Shown here: positions 43,037-52,237 of the stretch, in pieces
Layout: each line of letters opens with the position of its first letter
Numbering within the stretch: position 1 is the first letter of the stretch
NCBI GenBank assembly: GCA_910575835.1
Contig: CAJTGB010000002.1
Location: forward strand, 1 to 64,000
Direction: 5' to 3'
DNA from: Lachnospiraceae bacterium
Lineage (GTDB): Bacteria > Bacillota > Clostridia > Lachnospirales > Lachnospiraceae
DNA: 64,000 bases
The notes under the pieces: model-generated
What the model was told of the DNA's origin: nothing
Seen by the model: only the letters and a program-made list of their open reading frames with translations
Database searches by the model: none
Program-made: the position numbers and the translations under genes

Positions 43037-44775
43037 CTGCCGATTCCTCCTGTCTGCTTAACGGCCGCATCGGTAACCTCTTCGTCCGGCGCATCCTCTG
43101 TGGACAGCTTTTCTGTCTCGGTCAAACTCTCCGCATTAGCATCCTCTGTGGACAGCTCGTTCTCTTCGGCCAAATCCTCTGCATTAGCATCCTCTGTGGA
43201 CAGCGTAACCTCTTCGACTGAGTCCTCCGTACTGGCAGGAGCGGCGTCTTCCTCTGGCTCATCTATCGTATGTCTGCCGTATAATACGGTAAGCTCTTTT
43301 AATTTCTCTGCAAGCTCACTGCGCAGGACACCGTCTGCGAAACGCCAGTTCCAGTTGCCGGAGGCGGTCCCGGGGGTATTCATCCTGGCATCGGAGCCGT
43401 AACCCAGAACATCCTGGAGCGGGAAGATGGCATAGCCTGCAATGCTGGAAAGAGCCGTGCGGATCAGTTCCCATCCCGGCTTCAGATCATCGGTGCTGCG
43501 GGTGTATAAGCGCACCTTCTTCCTGCATTCGCAAGAAAGATTCTGATACCATCCAAGAGAGGTATCGTTGTCATGGGTGCCCGTGTAGCAGATACAATCC
43601 GTAGTTGTGAACCGATGCGGCAGATAATCGCTCTCGCCCAGGCTGTCGAAGGCGAACTGCAGCACCTTCATTCCTGGGAAACGGAAAGCCCGTCTAAGGG
43701 CGTCGACCTCAGGTGTGATGATACCAAGATCCTCTGCGATGATCGGAAGGCCGTCTCCAAGCGCTTCCTGGATTGCCTGGAACAGCTCATATCCGGGCGC
43801 AGGGATCCACTTGCCGTTGATAGCGGTCTTCTCCCCGTAAGGAACAGACCAGTAGGCTTCGAATCCGCGGAAATGGTCGATCCGCAGGATATCGAGAGAA
43901 CGCAGCTGATGCCGGATGCGGGAGATCCACCAGGAGAATCCGTCTTCCTCATGGGCATCCCAATCGTACAGAGGATTCCCCCACAACTGTCCGGTTGCGG
44001 AGAAATAATCCGGCGGCACGCCTGCAACCTTAAGCGGGAAGCCTTTGGAGTCTAATTGGAACAGATGTTGGTTCGCCCACACATCCGCACTGTCCATAGA
44101 TACGAAGATCGGGATGTCCCCTATAATCTGAACGCCATGCCCGTTAGCGTACGCCTTAAGAGCAAGCCATTCCTTATAAAATATAAACTGCATGAATTGA
44201 TAGAATCCGATCTCTTCCTTCAGGGTCTTACGAAGGGTCTGTTTGAAGACTTCCGTAGGACGCCTTAAGCGGTCGTCCCACTTAAGCCAGCTGACCCCGC
44301 CGTTAACGTCCTTGCATGCCATGAAGAGGGCATAATCAGTAAGCCAGCCGCTCTCCTCCTGTACGAAATCCAGAAATTCCTTATAAAGCGGACGGCTCTG
44401 GTATGTGCGGTCTGTAAAACGTGCATAGGCTTTCTTAAGGATCGCCTGCTTCCAGGGAATGATTCTTCCGTAATCAATATGCTCCGGGTCGGAGTCAGGG
44501 ACGCCGGCCAGATCGCCTGAATCGAGAAGTCCAAGCTCAGTCAGGTGCAGAGGGCTTATCAGGAGCGGCTGTCCTGCGTAAGCCGAGAAGCTCTGATAAG
44601 GAGAATCACCGTAACCTGTGTGTGTCAGCGGGAGGATCTGCCATAGATGCTGTCCTGCCTTCTCAAGAAAATCTACAAACTCATAAGCTGTCTGCCCCAG
44701 GTCTCCAATCCCGTATGGAGAGGGAAGAGAGGTAGGGTGCAGTAAAATTCCGGAAAGTCTTTCGTTATCTCTCAT
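43033..44775 (-). CDS. malQ: 4-alpha-glucanotransferase with acidic repeat tail
   Basis: An amylomaltase (GH77) that disproportionates maltodextrins, fitting the glycogen genes elsewhere in the window. It starts MRDNERLSGILLHPTSLPSPYG and contains KWDDRLRRP near 169, the nucleophile region DILRIDHFRGFEAYW near 283, IIAEDLGIITPEVD near 330 and CYTGTHDNDTSLGWY near 382. The catalytic part ends near 510. About 70 extra residues follow, an acidic tail built on a LSTEDANAEDLAEENE-type 16-residue repeat. The start at 44775 is supported by AAGGAG. The tail is absent from typical MalQ (about 500 residues). Confidence 0.94.
   Translation of the reverse strand: MRDNERLSGILLHPTSLPSPYGIGDLGQTAYEFVDFLEKAGQHLWQILPLTHTGYGDSPYQSFSAYAGQPLLISPLHLTELGLLDSGDLAGVPDSDPEHIDYGRIIPWKQAILKKAYARFTDRTYQSRPLYKEFLDFVQEESGWLTDYALFMACKDVNGGVSWLKWDDRLRRPTEVFKQTLRKTLKEEIGFYQFMQFIFYKEWLALKAYANGHGVQIIGDIPIFVSMDSADVWANQHLFQLDSKGFPLKVAGVPPDYFSATGQLWGNPLYDWDAHEEDGFSWWISRIRHQLRSLDILRIDHFRGFEAYWSVPYGEKTAINGKWIPAPGYELFQAIQEALGDGLPIIAEDLGIITPEVDALRRAFRFPGMKVLQFAFDSLGESDYLPHRFTTTDCICYTGTHDNDTSLGWYQNLSCECRKKVRLYTRSTDDLKPGWELIRTALSSIAGYAIFPLQDVLGYGSDARMNTPGTASGNWNWRFADGVLRSELAEKLKELTVLYGRHTIDEPEEDAAPASTEDSVEEVTLSTEDANAEDLAEENELSTEDANAESLTETEKLSTEDAPDEEVTDAAVKQTGGIGR
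43091..43234 (-). repeat. 48-bp coding repeat in malQ
   Basis: GCATCCTCTGTGGACAGC recurs at 43091, 43139 and 43187, giving three 48-base units that encode a 16-residue acidic repeat. Confidence 0.9.
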
Positions 44776-44834
44776 ACATATCTCCTTCATGTTCACTGGC
44801 GGCATATTCTTACGCCAGGTCAATAATAAAACTA

Positions 44835-44862
44835 ATTATACTACAAAAATGGAATTTTTCAT
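44835..44862 (-). promoter_or_regulatory. Promoter of malQ-plsC
   Basis: On the minus strand TATAAT (44840-44835), with ATGAAA at 16-base spacing as a weak -35. Confidence 0.5.
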
Positions 44863-44885
44863 AGAGTAACCGTGTATGATATAGA
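44857..44885 (+). promoter_or_regulatory. Promoter of the PrcB-like gene
   Basis: TTTCAT (44857-44862), 17 bases, TATAGA (44880-44885). The element overlaps the divergent malQ promoter. Confidence 0.45.
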
Positions 44886-44943
44886 GAGAATATATTCTGT
44901 CAAGTTACAGCAAAGCGGACTGTAACTTAGCCAAGGAGTAACC

Positions 44944-45348
44944 GTGAGGAAAAAATATCTTCTCCTGCTGCCGCTTATCGTCCTGATACTGACGGCATGC
45001 TCCGTAAGGAAGGCGGATGATAAAAAATTAAGAGACGTAGAATTTACCGTACTTGACAAGGATGATGTTCCCGAAGAATTCATGGCCAAGATCGAGGAAG
45101 CGAAGGAAGGACAGGTCAAATTAAGCTACGCAGACCGGGGATATCTGTATATAGCCAGAGGATACGGACAGAAGGACACCAGCGGATACAGCGTAGAGGT
45201 CCGCAGATGCTATGAGACAGAGAATGAGATACACGTTGAGACCGGTCTGTTAGGTCCGGGAAAGGAAGAGAAGATCCTTAAGAAAAAGACCTGCCCTTAT
45301 GTAGTGATAAAGACAGAGTATACAGATAAGCAGATAGAATTTGATTAG
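44944..45348 (+). CDS. PrcB-like lipoprotein
   Basis: A 134-residue exported lipoprotein. A hydrophobic signal ends in the lipobox LTAC with Cys19. The body contains YIARGYGQKDTSGYSVEV, the core of the PrcB C-terminal domain (PF14343), first described in a treponemal protease complex. Function in Clostridia is not established. The start is GTG 44944 with AAGGAG five to six bases upstream. It precedes a SPOCS/LysM protein by 11 bases, so an envelope or spore-coat role is a guess from context. Confidence 0.78.
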   Translation: MRKKYLLLLPLIVLILTACSVRKADDKKLRDVEFTVLDKDDVPEEFMAKIEEAKEGQVKLSYADRGYLYIARGYGQKDTSGYSVEVRRCYETENEIHVETGLLGPGKEEKILKKKTCPYVVIKTEYTDKQIEFD

Positions 45349-45359
45349 GAGGTTTGGTC

Positions 45360-46919
45360 ATGGAATATGTGACAAAGCAGATGCAGACTTACAAGACAGG
45401 GAATATGATCACCGACCAGTTTTATATTGACGATGATTACAATGTACCTGATGCGAAAAATGATGTGAAAAAGGTGATTCTGGGCGAAGGGACGCTCACC
45501 GTAGAAGATATGAAGGCAGTGGAGAATTACATAAGGGTGTCCGGGAAGCTGAATTTTAAAGTGCTGTACGTGACGGAAGAGGGGGAGACCAGACTGTCCT
45601 GCCTGGAAGGAAGAATTCCGTTCGAGGAAATGATCTACCTGGAGCAGGAACCTGCCGGAAGCCTGTTCGTCCAGTCGTCAAGCGCGGATATCACCGTTAC
45701 GGCGATCCATTCCAGGAAGCTTAGCATCAAGACGCTTGCGGAGCTTACCATCAGTTCCGAAGGGAAACAGGAAGCGGAGCTGACGACGGATATCGAGTGT
45801 GAGACGCCGCTCTATAAAAGGTTCGAGAACAAAGAATTCCTGAAAGTATTTACAACAAAAAAGGACACCTACCGTATCAAGGAAGAGGTATCCATCAACG
45901 GAACGAAGGAGAATATCGGAACGCTGCTGTGGACGGAGGTTACCGGACGGAAGCTTGATACACGCTTGGAGGATGATGAACTGCGGCTCCAGGGAGAATT
46001 GCTCCTGTTCTGCTTCTATGAATCGCTTGACGGCAAGACAGACTGGATCGAGCAGACCGTTCCTTATGAGGGACGAATAGAATGTTACGGAGCGAAGGAT
46101 AATATGTATCATCAGATCTATCCAGATCTTACAGATGTCAATATTGACGTGAGGATGGATGAAGACGGCGAGATGCGCCTGATCGGAATCGAGGCGACCC
46201 TGGAGGTGCGCCTGACCGTATACGAGGAGGAACGCCTGGAGATCCTTGCAGACGCGTATTCCCTGGATCAGATCTGCACGCCGAAGGTTACGGAGGAAGA
46301 GATGGAACGTCTGATCCTGCAGAATCATTCCAAGTGTAAGGTGTCCGAACAGTTATCGCTGCCGGAGATCAAGGATGATATCCTGCAGATATGCCACAAC
46401 AGCGCGCGCATACAGATTGAACATACGGAAACTGCCGAGGGAGGGATTCAGATCGAGGGAGTGCTTCATCTGAGCTTCCTGTATGTCAAGGCGGATGATG
46501 CGATCCCGTTTGACACCTGGCAGGGGATGGTTCCGTTCTCATATCTGCTGGAGAGCAATGAGACTGCTGAAGATATGAAATACGGGCTGACATACGCGGT
46601 TGAGCAGCTGTCGGTCGGGCTTCTCGGAACGGATGAGATCGAGGTCAAGGCGGTTCTGGCGTTCAATAGCTTTCTGAAAGCTCCGGTACGGATCAGAAAT
46701 ATCAAAGAGGTTGAATTCACGCCGTTTGATCTGGAGGAGTTGGAGAAACGCCCGGGGATCACGGGCTATATCGTCCGCGACGGAGATATCCTGTGGGATC
46801 TGGCTAAGAAATATAATACAACGGTAGAAGGAATCATGGAGGTCAATGATCTGGAATCGGGCGACATAAAAGCGGGCGACAGGATATTGATTTTTAAGGA
46901 AAATATGAGTATACTATAA
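45360..46919 (+). CDS. SPOCS (DUF3794) and LysM protein
   Basis: A 519-residue protein of repeated SPOCS-type beta domains (DUF3794) and one C-terminal LysM domain (about 470-518, GYIVRDGDILWDLAKKYNTT, then IKAGDRILIF). Related proteins such as SipL of Clostridioides anchor the spore coat by binding the SpoIVA morphogenetic layer. Start ATG 45360 has AGGAGG eight bases upstream. It fits the sporulation genes in this window; a direct SipL equivalence is inferred from domain layout only. Confidence 0.88.
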   Translation: MEYVTKQMQTYKTGNMITDQFYIDDDYNVPDAKNDVKKVILGEGTLTVEDMKAVENYIRVSGKLNFKVLYVTEEGETRLSCLEGRIPFEEMIYLEQEPAGSLFVQSSSADITVTAIHSRKLSIKTLAELTISSEGKQEAELTTDIECETPLYKRFENKEFLKVFTTKKDTYRIKEEVSINGTKENIGTLLWTEVTGRKLDTRLEDDELRLQGELLLFCFYESLDGKTDWIEQTVPYEGRIECYGAKDNMYHQIYPDLTDVNIDVRMDEDGEMRLIGIEATLEVRLTVYEEERLEILADAYSLDQICTPKVTEEEMERLILQNHSKCKVSEQLSLPEIKDDILQICHNSARIQIEHTETAEGGIQIEGVLHLSFLYVKADDAIPFDTWQGMVPFSYLLESNETAEDMKYGLTYAVEQLSVGLLGTDEIEVKAVLAFNSFLKAPVRIRNIKEVEFTPFDLEELEKRPGITGYIVRDGDILWDLAKKYNTTVEGIMEVNDLESGDIKAGDRILIFKENMSIL

Positions 46920-46952
46920 GCACACTGTATACAAGATACAAGGAGAAAACAT

Positions 46953-47846
46953 ATGGATAAATTAGAATTAAAGGCACTGGGAAAGATTAATCTGGGTCTG
47001 GATGTATTGGGGAAACGGCAGAACGGATATCATGACGTCCGCATGGTCATGCAGACGGTCTATCTCTATGATCAGGTTCGGATCGAGAAGGCGAAGGAGC
47101 CGGGGATCCATTTATCCTCCAATCTCTTCTATCTTCCGGTCAACGAGAATAATCTGGCGTACCGGGCGGCAGACCTTCTGATGAAGGAGTGCGGGATCAA
47201 GGAGGGGGTGAAGATCACGCTGGAGAAGCACATCCCGGTGGCGGCCGGGATGGCGGGCGGCAGTTCGAATGCTGCCGCGGTCTTGTTCGGGATGAACCGC
47301 ATGTTTGCCTTGGGCCTGTCGCAGGAGGAGCTGATGGCTCTTGGGGTGACGCTTGGGGCAGACGTGCCTTACTGCATCCTTCGCGGAACGGTTCTTGCAG
47401 AAGGGATCGGGGAACGTCTGACGCCTCTTCCGGCTATGCCGAAGTGCTATGTTCTGCTTGCCAAGCCGCCGATCAGCGTTTCGACCAAGACGGTCTACGA
47501 GAAGCTGGATTCCCACGCGATCGAAGAGCATCCGAATATTGACGGGATCATAGAGGGACTTAGGAGACAGAACCTAGACCAGGTGGCGGCCAGCATGGGA
47601 AATGTACTGGAGAGGGTCACCGTGGAGGAATATCCGGTGATCGAGGAGATCAAGGCGGTTATGCGCGGCGAGGGAGCGCTTAACGCAATGATGAGCGGCA
47701 GCGGCCCCACGGTCTTCGGTTTATACGACGATAAGAGAAAAGCCAGAAAAGCGGCCTTCCGAATCAAAGAGCAAGGCCTCGCCCGACAAACCTACGTCAC
47801 AAGCATACATAATGCGAGGAGGAAGGCGAATGCGAAGCATTATTAA
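46953..47846 (+). CDS. ispE: 4-diphosphocytidyl-2-C-methyl-D-erythritol kinase
   Basis: A GHMP kinase of the methylerythritol phosphate pathway to isoprenoids, 297 residues. Family marks are LGKINLGLDVLGKRQNGYH near 9-27, the phosphate loop IPVAAGMAGGSSNAAAVLF near 94 and the C-terminal MMSGSGPTVFGLYDD near 246. The last ten residues and the stop codon fall inside a 42-base direct repeat (47816-47857), so the original C-terminus may have been altered by that repeat. Confidence 0.95.
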   Translation: MDKLELKALGKINLGLDVLGKRQNGYHDVRMVMQTVYLYDQVRIEKAKEPGIHLSSNLFYLPVNENNLAYRAADLLMKECGIKEGVKITLEKHIPVAAGMAGGSSNAAAVLFGMNRMFALGLSQEELMALGVTLGADVPYCILRGTVLAEGIGERLTPLPAMPKCYVLLAKPPISVSTKTVYEKLDSHAIEEHPNIDGIIEGLRRQNLDQVAASMGNVLERVTVEEYPVIEEIKAVMRGEGALNAMMSGSGPTVFGLYDDKRKARKAAFRIKEQGLARQTYVTSIHNARRKANAKHY

Positions 47847-47937
47847 AATGCCTTCCGACGAAATGCCGCCGAGCGAAGAGAGGGGGCAAGACCAAGAGGA
47901 GGAAGGCCAATGCGAAGCATTATTAAAATGCCTTCCG
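47816..47937. repeat. 42-bp direct repeat, each copy a hairpin
   Basis: Copies at 47816-47857 and 47896-47937 differ at one base. Each folds GGAAGGC to GCCTTCC with an inner ATGC-GAA-GCAT stem. Flanking GGGGGCAARACCAA and GAGGAGGAAG are repeated too. It links ispE to the GntR gene. Confidence 0.85.
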
Positions 47938-47965
47938 GGGGCAAAACCAAGAGGAGGAAGAAGGA

Positions 47966-48637
47966 ATGGAACTAAAGGTGAATATGAACGAGTATCTGCC
48001 GCTTAGGGACGTGGTGTTCAATACACTGCGTCAGGCGATCCTGCGCGGGGAGCTTAAGCCGGGTGAAAGGCTGATGGAGATCCAGCTTGCGAATAAGCTT
48101 GGCGTCAGCCGGACACCGATCAGGGAGGCGATCAGGAAGCTTGAACTGGAAGGACTTGTGCTCATGATCCCAAGGAAGGGGGCGGAGGTCGCAGATATCT
48201 CAGAGAAGAGCCTGAGGGATGTTCTGGAGGTACGGAAGGCACTGGAGGAACTGGCTGTCACGCTCACCTGCGATAAGATCACGAAAGCCCAGATCGCAGA
48301 GCTTAAGGCGGCCGCGGAGGAATTCAGGAAGACGCTTAAGAGCGGTGATATCACACAGATCGCGGAGGCGGATGTGAATTTCCATGATATCATCTATATG
48401 GCGACGGATAACCAGAAGCTAATCCTGCTGCTGAATAACTTAAGGGAGCAGATGTACCGCTACCGAATTGAATATCTGAAGAGGCCCGAGGCGTACCCGA
48501 AGCTTCTCTCCGAGCATGAGGAGATCATCCGCCGGATAGAGAAGAAGGAGAAGGAAGAGGCGGCGGATATGGTGTGCAAGCATATCGACAATCAGGTAGA
48601 AGCGGTCATGGATACGATCCGTATGAAAAATAATTAA
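47966..48637 (+). CDS. GntR-family (FadR/FCD) transcription regulator
   Basis: A 223-residue repressor-type regulator. The N-terminal winged helix carries LRQAILRGELKPGERLMEIQLANKLGVSRTPIREAI split over 20-56. The C-terminal all-helical FCD domain has the metal/ligand residues in ADVNFHDIIY near 133 and SEHEEIIRRI near 180. Ligands of this group are often small organic acids; none can be inferred here. GAGGAAGAAGG precedes the ATG. The gene follows the repeated hairpins after ispE. Confidence 0.92.
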   Translation: MELKVNMNEYLPLRDVVFNTLRQAILRGELKPGERLMEIQLANKLGVSRTPIREAIRKLELEGLVLMIPRKGAEVADISEKSLRDVLEVRKALEELAVTLTCDKITKAQIAELKAAAEEFRKTLKSGDITQIAEADVNFHDIIYMATDNQKLILLLNNLREQMYRYRIEYLKRPEAYPKLLSEHEEIIRRIEKKEKEEAADMVCKHIDNQVEAVMDTIRMKNN

Positions 48638-48700
48638 AAAAATGAATAAATCCTGTATCATATGTCAAGACTCCTGATATCAGAAAGGAGGCAGTTACAT

Positions 48701-49375
48701 ATGAATATAAGGAAAGAAATTAATATTGGCTATAGAATCCGGCAGGTGATCTGTGCTATACTGAGTATCTGTATTGCGGCGATACTGACAGGCGCGATCG
48801 TGGAACGAAGGATGGAATGGGTGGAGGCGAAGATGTCCCGTACACAGGAGACGCTGGCCCAGGAGGTGCTGCGGTTCCATGTTCTTGCCAACAGCGACAG
48901 TAATGAAGACCAGGAGGTAAAGCTTAAGGTTCGGGATAAGGTTCTTGCATATATGGAAGAGAATATGACTTTGCAATTGCAGGAAGAGCCGGATGCCGGG
49001 AAGACGAAGGCCTGGATAGAGGCGCATCTGGAAGAGATAGAGAGGACGGCCGACCAGGTGCTTGAACAAGAAGGATATCCGTACCGTTCCGAAGCAGAGC
49101 TTGAAGTCACGTATTTCCCGGATAAGCAGTACGGCGATATCTTCTTTCCGCAGGGAGAATATGAGGCGCTGCGGATTCGGCTGGGCGACGCGCGGGGGCA
49201 TAACTGGTGGTGCGTCCTGTATCCAAGCCTGTGTTTTACCGATACGACCTGTACGGTGGTCAGCGACGAAGGGAGAGAAGGGCTTAAGGAAGTCCTGACG
49301 GCGGAAGAATATGAGATGGTTACGGCCACATCGGATTTTAAGATAAAATGGTTCTTCTTTGGAGACATAGATTGA
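48701..49375 (+). CDS. spoIIR: Stage II sporulation protein R
   Basis: A secreted signalling protein of 224 residues. In Bacillus, forespore-made SpoIIR activates SpoIIGA, which matures pro-sigma-E in the mother cell. The signal anchor (QVICAILSICIAAILTGAIV) is followed by VLRFHVLANSDSNEDQEVKLKVRD, the family core, and YFPDKQYGDIFFPQGEY, then HNWWCVLYPSLCF. AAAGGAGG lies eight bases before ATG 48701; the upstream ATG 48662 lacks one. It is strong evidence for an endospore former. Confidence 0.96.
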   Translation: MNIRKEINIGYRIRQVICAILSICIAAILTGAIVERRMEWVEAKMSRTQETLAQEVLRFHVLANSDSNEDQEVKLKVRDKVLAYMEENMTLQLQEEPDAGKTKAWIEAHLEEIERTADQVLEQEGYPYRSEAELEVTYFPDKQYGDIFFPQGEYEALRIRLGDARGHNWWCVLYPSLCFTDTTCTVVSDEGREGLKEVLTAEEYEMVTATSDFKIKWFFFGDID

Positions 49376-49405
49376 TGTACGGGAACAAATTTACGGGGGC
49401 AATTC

Positions 49406-50590
49406 ATGACTGAATTTTTAGTTAGGTGTTTTGTAAAAGAATACACAGAGATAGAGAAGGTGTCTGTCAGGACCGCCTATGGGATATTGGCGAGTGTGGT
49501 AGGCATCTTTTGCAATGTGTTATTATTCGGAGTAAAATGGACAATAGGATATCTGATGCACAGTATATCGGTTATGGCCGATGCATTTAACAATCTGTCG
49601 GACGCGGGCTCGTCTGTCATCGGGCTGGTGGGAGTGAAGATGGCGAGCAAACCGGCGGACCGGGATCATCCTTTCGGACACGGCCGGATCGAATATATTG
49701 CGGCGCTGATCGTCGCGTTTTTGGTCATGGAGGTCGGATTCACATTTTTCAAGGATGCGGTCGGGAAGATCCGGGAGCCGGAGGAGCTTAAGTTTCAGGC
49801 GCTGTCCGTCATGATCCTGGTCTTATCCGTTGGAGTGAAGCTGTGGCTGTGTTTCTTTAACCGGAAGCTCGGGCGAAGGATCGATTCCAAGGTGATGCTT
49901 GCGACGTCGACGGATGCCCTTGGGGATGTAGTTACGACGACAGCGACGATCGCGTCGGTCCTGTTCTTTCGGATGACGGGGATCAATGTGGACGGGATCG
50001 TCGGATTGGGGGTATCCTTAGTGGTTATGTGGGCAGGTATCGGAATTGCGAGGGATACGCTGGAGCCTTTGATCGGAGAGGCAGTGGAGCCGGAGGAATA
50101 TGCGAGGATCAAGGAATTCGTGGAGGGATATGACGGAGTGTTAGGCAGCCACGACCTGATCGTACATAACTATGGGCCGGGGAAGAATATGGCGTCCATC
50201 CATGCGGAAGTACCCAATGACGTGGAGATTGAGGCGTCTCATGAGATCATAGACAGGATTGAGCGGGATGCCGCCCGCAAGCTTGGAGTATTCCTGGTGA
50301 TACACATGGATCCGGTGGAGACGAAGGACGCGCATGTGCTCCAGGTGCACCGCCAGGTTGAACAGATCGTTAAGGCATTGGATCAGGGGGTGTCGATCCA
50401 TGATTTCCGTATGGTGAACGGCGAGGAGAAGGTGAAGCTGATCTTCGATATGGAAGTTCCCTATGAATACGATGCGAAGAGACAGGATGAACTTAAGACG
50501 ACGCTGATCAAGCTTATTCAGATTACGGATCAGCGTTTTGAGTGTGCGATCACGACAGAAAGGAGCTATGTGGCCAGTGCAAAAGAATAG
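49406..50590 (+). CDS. Cation diffusion facilitator transporter
   Basis: A 394-residue CDF-family metal/proton antiporter with about six membrane segments from residue 20. The metal site residues appear in SVMADAFNNLSDAGSSV near 52 (Asp pair) and DRDHPFGHGRIEYIAAL near 86 (His), with ATSTDALGDVVTTTATI near 168. A long cytoplasmic C-terminal domain (about 225-394) has HEIIDRIERDA and VIHMDPVE. Exported ions may be Zn, Fe or Mn. The 3' end overlaps the next gene by over 13 bases. Confidence 0.94.
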   Translation: MTEFLVRCFVKEYTEIEKVSVRTAYGILASVVGIFCNVLLFGVKWTIGYLMHSISVMADAFNNLSDAGSSVIGLVGVKMASKPADRDHPFGHGRIEYIAALIVAFLVMEVGFTFFKDAVGKIREPEELKFQALSVMILVLSVGVKLWLCFFNRKLGRRIDSKVMLATSTDALGDVVTTTATIASVLFFRMTGINVDGIVGLGVSLVVMWAGIGIARDTLEPLIGEAVEPEEYARIKEFVEGYDGVLGSHDLIVHNYGPGKNMASIHAEVPNDVEIEASHEIIDRIERDAARKLGVFLVIHMDPVETKDAHVLQVHRQVEQIVKALDQGVSIHDFRMVNGEEKVKLIFDMEVPYEYDAKRQDELKTTLIKLIQITDQRFECAITTERSYVASAKE

Positions 50591-51305
50591 TGAGCAGAAC
50601 AGATATACATTTGAGGGAAGGATCCGGTTCAGTGAAGTGGATCATACCAAGAAGATCACATTGCCGGGGATCATTAACTATTTCCAGGACTGCAGCATCT
50701 TCCATTCAGAGGATCTGGGCGTCGGGATCGACTACTGTGCAGAGCATGGAAGGGCGTGGGTATTGTCCGCGTGGCAGGTGGCAGTAGAGAGATACCCGAT
50801 GCTGGGAGAGAAGATCAGCGTGAGTACCTGGGCAACGAAGTTTGAGGGATTGTTCGGGACGCGTAATTTCCTTATGACGGATGAAAAGCAGCAGACGGCG
50901 GCGTATGCCAATTCTGTGTGGGTCTATATGGATGCAAGGAAAGGACGGCCCGCGAAGCCGGATGAACATGAGATTACGCGCTACGGTACTGCCGAACCTC
51001 TGCCGATGGAGTATGCGCCGCGCAAGATCGCGCTTCCCGGGCAGTTCGAGGATGGAGAAGCGTTTCCGGTGAGGAGATACCACATTGACACGAACGAGCA
51101 TGTGAACAATTGTCAGTATGTCCAGATGGCGCTGGAAGGGCTTGCGGAAGAGACGGAGATCAGGAAGCTTCGTGTAGAGTACAAAAAATCGGCGGTATAC
51201 GGGGATATTATTTACCCCCAATATGCAAGGGAAGATGAACGGACGGTGGCAAAACTGTGCGACAGAGCGGGGAAGCCTTATGCGGTGGTGGAGTTCAGAG
51301 CATAG
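50568..51305 (+). CDS. Acyl-ACP thioesterase
   Basis: A 245-residue hotdog-fold thioesterase of the bacterial FatA/FatB-like family (PF01643), which releases fatty acids from acyl carrier protein. Visible marks are FSEVDHTKKITLPGIINYFQD in the first domain, TWATKFEGLFGTRNF near 92, and RRYHIDTNEHVNNCQYVQMAL near 172, where the Asn/His catalytic residues lie. The start is uncertain: ATG 50568 is only two bases after AAAGGAG, and GTG 50577 would give better spacing. Both lie inside the CDF gene, so the pair is coupled. Confidence 0.9.
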   Translation: MWPVQKNSEQNRYTFEGRIRFSEVDHTKKITLPGIINYFQDCSIFHSEDLGVGIDYCAEHGRAWVLSAWQVAVERYPMLGEKISVSTWATKFEGLFGTRNFLMTDEKQQTAAYANSVWVYMDARKGRPAKPDEHEITRYGTAEPLPMEYAPRKIALPGQFEDGEAFPVRRYHIDTNEHVNNCQYVQMALEGLAEETEIRKLRVEYKKSAVYGDIIYPQYAREDERTVAKLCDRAGKPYAVVEFRA

Positions 51306-51336
51306 AAACAACAGAAAAAGAGAAGAGGGATAAGAT

Positions 51337-52176
51337 ATGGCTTTATCAGAGAATCTGGGAAAAAAAGTAAGATTAATGATCGTAAAGGAAGTGGAATTCG
51401 GTGTATATCTCGGCAACAGCCAGGAGAAGGTGCTGCTTCCGAAGAAGCAGGTGCCAAGAGGCCTGGAGGCTGGAGATCCGGTGGAGGTATTCCTGTACAA
51501 GGATTCCGCGGACAGGCTGATCGCAACTACGAATGAACCGAAGATCACGCTGGGGGAATTGGCGGTGCTTAAGATCGCGGATGTAGGGAAGATCGGCGCT
51601 TTCCTGGATTGGGGGCTTGAGAAGGATCTGCTGCTTCCGTTCCGGGAGCAGACGGCTAAGGTGAAGAAGGGGGACGAGGTGCTTGTCGCCCTGTACGTGG
51701 ACAAGTCCGAGCGGCTGTGCGCGACAATGAAGGTCTATGATAAGCTGCGGCAGGATTCACCTTACGGGAAGGACGATCAGGTAGAAGGGATCGTCTATGA
51801 CACCAGTGATAATTTCGGTGTGTTTGTGGCGGTGGACGACTGCTATTCTGCATTGATACCCAAGAGAGAGGCATTCGGAAGCCTCAGGGTAGGAGAGAGA
51901 GTCCGCGGGCGGGTCATCAGGGTCCGTGAGGACGGGAAGCTCGATCTTGCAGTGAGAGAGAAGGCATTCCTTCAGATGGACGCGGACGCACAGATGATCA
52001 TGGAGAGGCTGAACGACTGCAAGGGGAAGCTGCCATTTACAGACAAGGCGGACCCGGAGCGGATCAAAGCTGAATTCGGGTTGAGCAAGAACGCGTTCAA
52101 GAGAGCTGTCGGACGTCTTCTGAAGGAAGGAAAGATCGAGATCCGTGAAAAATCTATTGAAATATGCAGAAAATAA
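51337..52176 (+). CDS. cvfB: CvfB-family S1-domain RNA-binding protein
   Basis: A 279-residue protein made of three S1-like OB folds and a C-terminal winged helix (about 225-275, KADPERIKAEFGLSKNAFKRAVGRLLKEG). CvfB in staphylococci binds RNA and influences virulence and agr expression; in other Bacillota its role is undefined. Characteristic segments are GVYLGNSQEKVLLPKKQVP near 21 and KIGAFLDWGLEKDLLLPF near 87. AGAGGG precedes the ATG. Confidence 0.92.
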   Translation: MALSENLGKKVRLMIVKEVEFGVYLGNSQEKVLLPKKQVPRGLEAGDPVEVFLYKDSADRLIATTNEPKITLGELAVLKIADVGKIGAFLDWGLEKDLLLPFREQTAKVKKGDEVLVALYVDKSERLCATMKVYDKLRQDSPYGKDDQVEGIVYDTSDNFGVFVAVDDCYSALIPKREAFGSLRVGERVRGRVIRVREDGKLDLAVREKAFLQMDADAQMIMERLNDCKGKLPFTDKADPERIKAEFGLSKNAFKRAVGRLLKEGKIEIREKSIEICRK

Positions 52177-52184
52177 GATATAAT
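52157..52184 (+). promoter_or_regulatory. Promoter inside the cvfB 3' end
   Basis: TTGAAA (52157-52162), 16 bases, TATAAT (52179-52184), for the HPr-like gene and possibly dnaE. Confidence 0.65.
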
Positions 52185-52237
52185 AAGGCATATGCAGTAT
52201 ATTCACATAGCATAGCAGGAAGGAGATTTTGCTGATT

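Noticed and set aside
47812-48006. 64-codon frame between ispE and gntR
   Set aside because: It is encoded by the duplicated hairpin repeat and overlaps both neighbours.
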